A stretch of 29,577 nucleotides of DNA from JBGTBQ01 sp041749275. GTDB lineage: Bacteria; Acidobacteriota; Blastocatellia; Pyrinomonadales; Pyrinomonadaceae. Made by a program: the position numbers and the translations under genes. How positions within the stretch are numbered: position 1 is the first letter of the stretch; each line of letters starts with the position of its first letter. The DNA is taken from NCBI GenBank assembly GCA_041749275.1, contig JBGTBQ010000054.1, positions 1-29,577 on the forward strand. The letters are read 5' to 3'. The notes below the pieces were generated by a model. That model was not told where the DNA came from. It searched no databases and saw only the letters and a list, made by a program, of their open reading frames with translations. Shown here one piece after another: positions 24,721 to 29,577 of the stretch.

Positions 24721-25683
24721 ATGGGTTCCACGAACGGACACCGGCACCAGCACGAGCATCTAGGGCACACTCACGGGCGTGCGACGCGCAGCCGTCGCCG
24801 TCTGCTGATCGTGCTTTTGCTGACCGCCGTCTACACGGTGGCCGAGGCCGTGGGCGGCTGGTGGACGGGGAGTCTGGCGCTTCTCGCCGACGCCGGGCAC
24901 ATGTTGACGGACGTGGCGGCACTGGCGCTCGCGCTGATGGCCGTCTGGTTTGGCGCGCGCCCGGCGACGCCGCACAAGACGTTCGGTTATTACCGGCTGG
25001 AAATCCTCGCGGCCTTTATCAACGGCGTCGCGCTGGTCGTCGTCTCGCTCTTCATTTTTTACGAAGCCTACGAGCGTTGGTCCGCGCCGCCCAAAATCGA
25101 GCAGGGAGGCGTGATGGTCGCCGTCGCGGTGGGCGGCCTCTTGGTGAATCTCGTCTGCGCGTGGCTGCTGCACGGCGACCATGAGGAAGATTTGAACGTG
25201 CGCGGCGCGTGGCTCCACGTGCTGGGCGACGCGCTCGGCTCGGTCGGCGCGATTGTGGCGGGCGCGCTCATCGTGCTCTACGGTTGGTATGCCGCCGACC
25301 CGCTCTTCAGCGCCTTGATCGCCGTGCTCATCATCTGGAGTTCATGGAAGCTGATCCGCGAGGCGACGAATGTGTTGCTGGAAGGCACCCCCGCGCACAT
25401 CAACCTCGCGGCGGTCGAGGACGCGATTCTCGCCACCGATGGCGTCGAGGATGTGCACGACCTCCACGTCTGGACGATCACTTCGGGGCGCGAAGCCCTC
25501 TCGGCGCACGTCATCCACGCGCACGCCGTCTCGCAGCCGGAACTCTTGAAGGAACTGCGTTCGAAGCTCCACGACAAGTTCGGCGTTGACCACTTGACGA
25601 TTCAAATGGAGACCGAAGAGTTCGAGGACGAGGCATTCCACTTCTGCACTTCGGGCACCGCGTGCTTTCGCTCGACGAGATAG
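24721..25683 (+). CDS. Cation diffusion facilitator, zinc-type exporter (CzcD-like)
   Basis: A 320-residue inner-membrane metal/proton antiporter. The N-terminus is His-rich (GHRHQHEHLGHTHG), followed by six helices. The metal site is visible: HxxxD in helix 2 (His60, Asp64 in DAGHMLTD) and HxxxD in helix 5 (His166, Asp170 in HVLGD), the arrangement of zinc/cadmium-exporting CDF proteins. A cytoplasmic domain (about 215-300, VHDLHVWTIT) is the usual ferredoxin-like dimer part. Residues 300-320 form a short tail with two Cys and a His that could bind metal. I chose ATG 24721; an in-frame ATG at 24673 would add 16 residues without homology. No metal-responsive regulator gene is adjacent. Confidence 0.88.
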   Translation: MGSTNGHRHQHEHLGHTHGRATRSRRRLLIVLLLTAVYTVAEAVGGWWTGSLALLADAGHMLTDVAALALALMAVWFGARPATPHKTFGYYRLEILAAFINGVALVVVSLFIFYEAYERWSAPPKIEQGGVMVAVAVGGLLVNLVCAWLLHGDHEEDLNVRGAWLHVLGDALGSVGAIVAGALIVLYGWYAADPLFSALIAVLIIWSSWKLIREATNVLLEGTPAHINLAAVEDAILATDGVEDVHDLHVWTITSGREALSAHVIHAHAVSQPELLKELRSKLHDKFGVDHLTIQMETEEFEDEAFHFCTSGTACFRSTR

Positions 25684-25758
25684 ATGTTAGATGTCAGTCA
25701 AAAGCTGGTCTCTACCCTGACATCTGACATCCGGCATCTGACACCCGGCATCTGTTTA
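25683..25758. repeat. Heptamer repeat array in inverted halves before a small gene
   Basis: The right half reads as consecutive 7-mers CTGACAT, CTGACAT, CCGGCAT, CTGACAC, CCGGCAT (25717-25751). The left arm 25683-25697 pairs with 25717-25731 over 15 bp with one mismatch. The array starts at the CDF stop codon and ends at the next start codon, filling the whole spacer. Confidence 0.8.
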
Positions 25759-25759
25759 T

Positions 25760-26002
25760 ATGGAAATCAATCTCCTGCTTGTCCTCGACCTCCGCGAACA
25801 GGCGGCGCTGCAAGCGGCGCTGGTGACGCACGGCGCGCCCGACCATCTGGTGACACTGGCGCTGACGGGCGCATGCCGCATTCCGACTCTTGATGAAGCG
25901 CGCAAACTCCGCCGCTGGCTCGCCGACGCCCGCGCCGCCGGCAAGACCGACTTCGCCTCGCTCAACGTCATCGAGCGCGAATTGATTCGTTTTGGAGTCT
26001 GA
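25760..26002 (+). CDS. Hypothetical 80-residue protein
   Basis: A small soluble protein with helical character and GC-rich codon use like the host (MEINLLLVLDLREQAALQAAL at the start; DEARKLRRWLADARAAGK later). It begins two bases after a heptamer repeat array and has no clear ribosome binding site. No family is recognised. It is the last host-like gene before a more AT-rich island (26003-27809) carrying the HEPN module and the integron cassette. Confidence 0.5.
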   Translation: MEINLLLVLDLREQAALQAALVTHGAPDHLVTLALTGACRIPTLDEARKLRRWLADARAAGKTDFASLNVIERELIRFGV

Positions 26003-26037
26003 GACTCGGTTAGCTGAGTTGTGTGGCGCAATCGAGA

Positions 26038-26133
26038 ATGGTTTCAATATTAGAACTCAGAAGAATTGCCAGAGGCAGATTGAAAGATGCCGAAGTCTTA
26101 CTTTCGTCTGGACGATATGATGGTGCAATTTAT
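26038..26133 (+). pseudogene. N-terminal third of a HEPN-domain gene, interrupted by an integron cassette
   Basis: These 32 codons read MVSILELRRIARGRLKDAEV and end SGRYDGAIY, the first helix pair of a PF05168-type HEPN domain. In that family AiY is normally followed by L-x-G-Y-A-x-E-x-A-L-K. Here the frame runs instead into foreign sequence and stops at 26254. The missing continuation starts exactly at 27012. Joining 26133 to 27012 gives an uninterrupted 131-residue HEPN protein. HEPN proteins are commonly RNases acting as toxins, paired with a nucleotidyltransferase-fold partner. This copy is inactivated by the insertion at 26134-27011. Confidence 0.88.
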
Positions 26134-26228
26134 CGCCCGGCATCACCCGCCGCGACGAGACTTGATTACGGCCAAGTTTTCGATGACATCCAAGCTGATT
26201 CGCGGTCGGGTGCATGCCGTTGTTATAC
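26134..26228 (-). other. attC recombination site of the integron cassette
   Basis: About 95 bases. The stem arms are CGGCATCACCCGCCGCG (26138-26154) and CGCGGTCGGGTGCATGCCG (26201-26219): 17 bp pair, with two unpaired bases (T and C) in the second arm. Such extrahelical bases are a hallmark of attC folding and strand choice. R'' is GTATAAC on the minus strand at 26228-26222. The R' half ends at G26134 and is completed by the cassette start (TTATAC at 27011). The 46-base loop is within the normal range for attC variable regions. Confidence 0.8.
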
Positions 26229-26252
26229 CGCCCGTTGGGGAGTGAGGGCGGG

Positions 26253-26918
26253 CTAGTAAGGCTCTAAATCGTAATCACCAAAGACACCTCTATAACTGAA
26301 ATGATATTCCGGCACTTCGCGCTCCCAAACATCAGAGAACATATCGCAGGTACATAGCTCCTCATCACCATTAGCATACATAAGCACGCCATTGCAGCCG
26401 CCACTGGCATGGTGACTCAAGCCATGGCCGCAAAGGCAAGCATACTCTTCACCAAAATGCTCAATGGTATATTCCTTAGCTACTTTCCTTGCGACATCAC
26501 GAACATGGTGCATCTCAGATTTAGCACGAGCGCCATTACTTTGGAGAAGATCAATAACTTGGTAACGGTTGTTTCTGATGGCTAAATCGAGTGGAGTATC
26601 GCCATAATTGTTGGCAACATTCAGGGAAGCTTTGAAACGTATTAACCCACAGATAGCAGCCCATTCCCCATTTGCTGCGGCAAAATGGATTAAACGATTG
26701 CCGCCACCTACGGTTTGCGCTTCAACATTTGCACCACAGCGCAATAAATCATCTACGATAACCCAGTGATTCAAGCCAGCCGCCAGCAAAACAACGTCAT
26801 TGCCGATTTCGTCTTTCGTGTATATGTTTGCTCCCCCTTTCAGGGCAAGCAACACTTCGATCCTATTATCCCAACGAATGGCCTCGATTAATTTTTGCTC
26901 AACCGGCTTATTTGTCAT
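26253..26918 (-). CDS. Cassette gene: ankyrin-repeat protein with C-terminal cysteine/histidine cluster
   Basis: A 221-residue protein carried by the integron cassette. Residues about 8-130 form three to four ankyrin repeats (for example GDTPLDLAIRNNRYQVIDLL). Residues 161-191 hold a probable zinc site: Cys161, Cys163, His165, His169/170, Cys175, Cys189, Cys191 in a CLCGHxxxxH...C...CTC pattern, as seen in small uncharacterised proteins. There is no signal peptide, so it should be cytoplasmic. It likely works by protein binding. Its codon use is much less GC-rich than the host. It has its own -10 box (26947-26952) and a GGAT site about 8 bases before ATG, so it can be expressed without the integron promoter. 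Function in its source integron is unknown; a defence or toxin-neutralising role is conceivable but unsupported. Confidence 0.8.
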   Translation of the reverse strand: MTNKPVEQKLIEAIRWDNRIEVLLALKGGANIYTKDEIGNDVVLLAAGLNHWVIVDDLLRCGANVEAQTVGGGNRLIHFAAANGEWAAICGLIRFKASLNVANNYGDTPLDLAIRNNRYQVIDLLQSNGARAKSEMHHVRDVARKVAKEYTIEHFGEEYACLCGHGLSHHASGGCNGVLMYANGDEELCTCDMFSDVWEREVPEYHFSYRGVFGDYDLEPY

Positions 26919-26946
26919 TGACGCACCATCCTATAAAAACAGCGCC

Positions 26947-26952
26947 ATTATA
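26947..26952 (-). promoter_or_regulatory. Perfect -10 box inside the cassette
   Basis: TATAAT on the minus strand, about 28 bases before the ankyrin gene start. No good -35 match is seen at 16-18 bases. It lies inside the cassette, so the cassette carries its own promoter. Confidence 0.5.
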
Positions 26953-27011
26953 CACCAGCCTAAACTTTCATCTTCCGTATTTTCAAGATTCGTCACAACG
27001 AAGCGGTATAA

Positions 27012-27311
27012 CTTTGTGGATATGCTATCGAGACTGCCCTCAAAGCACGCATCTGTCGCGTGCTCAAATGGGATGGATACCCTTCCACCAGAAAGGAATT
27101 TGAAGGCTACCAAAGCTTCCGCACACATGATCTGGACATTCTTCTCCATTTGTCAGGAACTGAGGGTAAGATAAAGACAAAGCACTTGGCTGAATGGTCT
27201 ATTGTCGCCACTTGGGATTCTAACGTTCGATATCGTCCAATCGGTAGCGCCTCTTCACATGACGCTGCTGACATGGTTAAATCGACAAAGGTTATATTGG
27301 GTGCATTATGA
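27012..27311 (+). pseudogene. C-terminal two-thirds of the interrupted HEPN gene
   Basis: Starting at CTT 27012, the frame reads LCGYAIETALKARICRVL, then SFRTHDLDILLHLSG, and near the end VRYRPIGSASSHDAADMV and a TGA at 27309. LCGYAIETALKA is the expected continuation of GAIY at 26133; HDLxxLL and RYRP with a following DAADM helix fit PF05168-type HEPN proteins. A start at ATG 27060 would only give a fragment lacking this motif. The stop overlaps the start of the next gene (ATGA), showing the original two-gene unit. Confidence 0.88.
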
Positions 27312-27694
27312 TTCAGATAGATAAACTTCGCCGTTTGATGGAAGAGGTTAGTGCCGAAAGAGGCGAGTTTGTGCTGTTTGGAGTTTTTCTCCGTGAAGAG
27401 GCGCAAGACAAATGGGATTTAGTAATTTCAGCGCCTTGGCTTGAGGAAGGAAAGCTAAAGGCTCTCGGAGAGTTTGTCGAAAAGGCCGCTTCAATAGTTG
27501 GCGAAGAGGAACTACTTACATTCTCGAGGATCGTTACGCTCAATCATGATGATCCAAATCTGAACATGATTCTTGAGAATATCAAAGTTGATAATGGCCC
27601 GCTTGAGCTATGGAACCGAGACTTCTTTGGGTTGGAGATCAAACATGCGTATATCCTTCGAGCTACACGAACCAGACAGCTTGAGCCAGCCTAA
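27308..27694 (+). CDS. Partner of the HEPN gene, nucleotidyltransferase-fold-like protein
   Basis: A 128-residue protein starting in the ATGA overlap with the HEPN stop, so it was made for translation with that gene. The segment RGEFVLFGVFLREEAQDKWDLVISAPW (split here as FVLFGVF then KWDLVISA) resembles the first strands of a minimal nucleotidyltransferase (G-x-x-x-x ... D-L-V-V), but the catalytic GS motif and second Asp are missing or unclear. HEPN genes are often paired with such NTase-like antitoxins. This member is intact while HEPN is broken, the state expected if HEPN is toxic. The NTase call is tentative; the pairing is clear. Confidence 0.6.
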   Translation: MIQIDKLRRLMEEVSAERGEFVLFGVFLREEAQDKWDLVISAPWLEEGKLKALGEFVEKAASIVGEEELLTFSRIVTLNHDDPNLNMILENIKVDNGPLELWNRDFFGLEIKHAYILRATRTRQLEPA

Positions 27695-27744
27695 ATCTAA
27701 AACGCCTAAACCGAAAAGCGTGAAGCCAAATTCCAACGTTTTAT

Positions 27745-27758
27745 CTTTGTGCTTTGCG
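27745..27758 (+). repeat. Short heptamer repeat upstream of larA
   Basis: CTTTGTG and CTTTGCG are two adjacent 7-mers in the 115-base spacer before larA. They match the period-7 pattern of the other arrays but are the weakest example. Confidence 0.35.
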
Positions 27759-27809
27759 TGGTAGAGCGTTTCCAGAGTCACATGCATACCTACTAACGTT
27801 TCCTTAATC

Positions 27810-29072
27810 ATGGCTTTCGTCGAACTCGTTTACGGTCGCGGCACGCTCCCTTTTGAGTTTGACGAGGGACGGTTCGAGGTGCTCGAAGCGGCGACGGGTG
27901 ATGTGAGTCCGCTGTCGGACGCGGAGATCGGGGCGGCGATTGACGACCCCTTTGACTCGCAGCCGCTCGAAGAGATCATTAGCCCCGGCGAGAGCGTGCT
28001 CGTCGTCGTCTCGGACGCGACGCGCGCCACGGGAAGCGCGCAGGTTGTCCACCTGCTCGTGCGGCGTCTGATTCAGCTTGGCGTCGCCCCTTATGACCTT
28101 CGCATCATTTTCGCGACGGGCATCCATCGCCGCGTGACGAGGGAAGAGAAGCAGGAGTTGCTCTCGCCCTTCATCGTCCAGCGTGTCCGCACGCTCGACC
28201 ATGACGCCGCGGACGACGCGAAGCACGTCAGTTTAGGCGAGACCGAGCGCGGTACGCCCATCGAACTCGACCGCGCGCTCTTCGACCACTCGCACGTCAT
28301 CCTGACGGGCGGGGTCGGCTTCCACTATTTCGCGGGCTTCACGGGCGGGCGCAAGAGCGTCTGTCCCGGCCTCGCTTCGGCGCGGACGATTGAGGCGACG
28401 CACTTGCAAGCGCTCGACTTCGAACGGGGCGGACGGCGCGCGGGCGTCGGTGCCGGAAGGCTCGACGGCAACGCCGTGCATGAAGAGTGCGAGCGCGTGG
28501 CGGCGGAGGTCGCGCCGTCGTTCCTCGTCAACACGGTGGTTGACGAGAAGGGTCGTGTCGTTCGTCTCTACGCGGGCGACTGGCGCACGGCGCACCGGCT
28601 CGCCTGCGCTGAGTACGCCGACGCGCACACGGTTAAGATCGCTGAGAAACGCTCCGTCGTCATCGCTTCGGCGGGCGGCGCACCGCACGACATCAATCTC
28701 ATACAAGCGCACAAGGTGTTGGAGATGGCCTCATCCGCGTGCGCCGAGGGCGGCACGATCATCCTCGTCGCCGAATGCGCCGAAGGGCTGGGACGCCCCG
28801 ATTTTCTGAAATGGTTCGACGCGACGGACTCGCGCGAACTGGAGTCGCGGCTGCGCGAAGCTTACGAGGTCAACGGTCAGACCGCGTGGTCGCTCCTGAC
28901 GAAGACCGAGCGCTTCCACGTCCGACTCGTTTCGAACCTTCCCGAAGAGGACGTGCGGCGGATGCGCCTTCACCCGTCGCGCACAGTCGAAGAGGCGCTC
29001 GCCCAGACAGGCGACGGCGCGAACGGTTACGTCCTGCCGCGCGGCGCGTCTTTCATGCCCGTCGTTGGATGA
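27810..29072 (+). CDS. larA: Nickel-pincer lactate racemase LarA family protein
   Basis: A 420-residue enzyme expected to interconvert D- and L-lactate (or a related 2-hydroxyacid) using the nickel-pincer nucleotide cofactor. Residues line up with known LarA active-site spacing: Asp69 and Arg72 (SDATRATG), His106 (TGIHRR), His172 (GFHYFAG), the cofactor-linked Lys182 (GGRKSVCPG), His198 (EATH), and Gln299/Lys302 (IQAHKV). The length is typical (about 420). No larB, larC or larE gene for cofactor synthesis lies in the window, so they must be elsewhere. Substrate could differ from lactate, since this family contains several racemases and epimerases. No good ribosome binding site is seen before the ATG. 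A secreted protein gene follows 46 bases later. Confidence 0.88.
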   Translation: MAFVELVYGRGTLPFEFDEGRFEVLEAATGDVSPLSDAEIGAAIDDPFDSQPLEEIISPGESVLVVVSDATRATGSAQVVHLLVRRLIQLGVAPYDLRIIFATGIHRRVTREEKQELLSPFIVQRVRTLDHDAADDAKHVSLGETERGTPIELDRALFDHSHVILTGGVGFHYFAGFTGGRKSVCPGLASARTIEATHLQALDFERGGRRAGVGAGRLDGNAVHEECERVAAEVAPSFLVNTVVDEKGRVVRLYAGDWRTAHRLACAEYADAHTVKIAEKRSVVIASAGGAPHDINLIQAHKVLEMASSACAEGGTIILVAECAEGLGRPDFLKWFDATDSRELESRLREAYEVNGQTAWSLLTKTERFHVRLVSNLPEEDVRRMRLHPSRTVEEALAQTGDGANGYVLPRGASFMPVVG

Positions 29073-29118
29073 CCCTTGTGTTAAAGTCGCCGCTTGCATG
29101 AGGACGAGAGGAGGGAGA

Positions 29119-29577
29119 ATGAGAACAGCGATCATCAACATCTGCGCGGCGCTCTTCGTCGCGGGCGGCGCGGCTGGCGCGCGGGCGCAAGGGACAGCGG
29201 CTGAGACGCGACCGGAGGAGGCGCGCGTGCCGTTGGCGCAGACGGCGGTCGGATACGACGCCGAGGGGCGCGAGGCGCTGGCGGCGAGCTTACGCACGCA
29301 AGACCTCGCGGGCGCGCTGGATGCGCCGGTTCGCAACACGCGCATCGTCGTCGGAAACCGGAGCCGGCTTTTCTACAACTACGTGCAAGGTTGGGCGACG
29401 TTCTATGACGAGAGCGGCGTTCGTTGCGGCGAGGGACTGTGGAAGTTGGAAGCGTTCGCCCCTGATGAGCAGGTGGAGGTTGACACGCCCGGCCTGCGCC
29501 TCGTCTGCAAGCCCGCGACGTGGCGCATCGTGGCGACCACGTTGCTCACGCGCACGGGCGACGCGGCGAAGCCGCGC
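29119..29577 (+). CDS. Secreted hypothetical protein (partial, runs off right edge)
   Basis: Open for 153 codons to the window end with no stop. A strong AGGAGG site stands a few bases before the ATG. Residues 1-24 are a signal peptide (MRTAIINICAALFVAGGAAG, cut near ARAQ). Then comes a polar region with LFYNYVQGWATFYDESGVRCGEGLWK and a pair of Cys (VRCGE and LVCKP) that could form a disulfide. No family is recognised. Host-like GC-rich codon use. Confidence 0.7.
   Translation, partial: MRTAIINICAALFVAGGAAGARAQGTAAETRPEEARVPLAQTAVGYDAEGREALAASLRTQDLAGALDAPVRNTRIVVGNRSRLFYNYVQGWATFYDESGVRCGEGLWKLEAFAPDEQVEVDTPGLRLVCKPATWRIVATTLLTRTGDAAKPR

Larger units (their letters stand above)
26134..27011 (-). 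mobile_element. Integron gene cassette (878 bp) inserted in a HEPN gene, no integrase nearby
   Basis: Read on the minus strand, host ...CAAAG is followed by cassette TTATACCGC at 27011; the cassette ends GGGCG at 26134 and host ATAAATTGC resumes. Joining the cassette ends recreates GGGCGTTATAC, an integron R' box cut between G and TT. Its partner R'' box GTATAAC (26222-26228) is the exact complement of GTTATAC. Between them lies the imperfect stem typical of attC. The single gene has the normal cassette orientation: start 93 bases after the cassette start, stop just ahead of attC. The host target reads G-ATAA, like secondary (GWT-type) sites used by integron integrases. No target duplication is present, as expected for this mechanism. 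Confidence 0.88.

Noticed and set aside
26023..26256. A complete 77-residue small protein
   Set aside because: Only codons 26038-26133 are HEPN-like; the rest is translated attC sequence of the cassette.
26134..27011. Insertion sequence or transposon as the cause of the HEPN interruption
   Set aside because: No transposase, no terminal inverted repeats of IS type and no target duplication; the ends match integron recombination instead.
27060..27311. A standalone 83-residue gene starting at 27060
   Set aside because: The frame upstream of 27060 back to 27012 encodes the conserved LCGYAIETALKA motif of HEPN, so this is the tail of the interrupted gene.

Overview
The window is a GC-rich bacterial chromosome segment. 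Its gene set (large secreted CSLREA/beta-helix/Calx-beta/DUF4214 protein, KaiC-like ATPase beside a hybrid kinase, PilT with a zinc-ribbon partner, several envelope thioredoxins) and its repeat-rich spacers suggest Acidobacteriota, perhaps Blastocatellia. That placement is an inference; no rRNA or marker gene is present. The window is cut at both ends: the start of a minus-strand gene at the left edge and a secreted protein running off the right edge.

Left part (1-7.7 kb): a minus-strand patatin-like phospholipase with a TPR/TRAFs-binding-like front half and a membrane tail, a minus-strand NAD-type isocitrate dehydrogenase, then plus-strand glycine oxidase ThiO, a secreted TlpA-like thioredoxin and a small PepSY membrane protein. 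Middle (7.7-16.4 kb): a DUF2569-like membrane protein, a CcdA-thioredoxin fusion, a tightly coupled AAA ATPase/PIN-like nuclease pair resembling a defence module, a secreted thioredoxin-like protein lacking the second active-site Cys, and the 1255-residue secreted protein.

Right part (16.7-29.6 kb): overlapping KaiC-like and hybrid histidine kinase genes, a decayed 3' end of an alpha-L-arabinofuranosidase gene, ThiE, a 48-bp perfect palindrome in front of pilT, a zinc-ribbon pseudo-receiver, a zinc-type CDF exporter, a HEPN/nucleotidyltransferase-like module, and nickel-pincer lactate racemase LarA.

The main discovery is at 26134-27011. An 878-bp integron gene cassette (ankyrin-repeat/cysteine-cluster gene, own promoter, attC at its 3' end, no integrase nearby) sits inside a HEPN-domain gene. 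Removing it joins the two HEPN halves in frame at a conserved motif. The ends match site-specific cassette recombination: host G then TTATAC at one side, cassette GGGCG then host ATAAA at the other. This looks like cassette insertion at a non-integron (secondary, attG-like) chromosomal site that inactivated the HEPN member of a toxin-antitoxin-like pair while leaving its partner intact.

Other structure: at least five intergenic spacers carry degenerate tandem repeats of exactly 7 bp, with a different unit in each and often in inverted halves, usually close to a start codon. They form a distinctive repeat family across the window.
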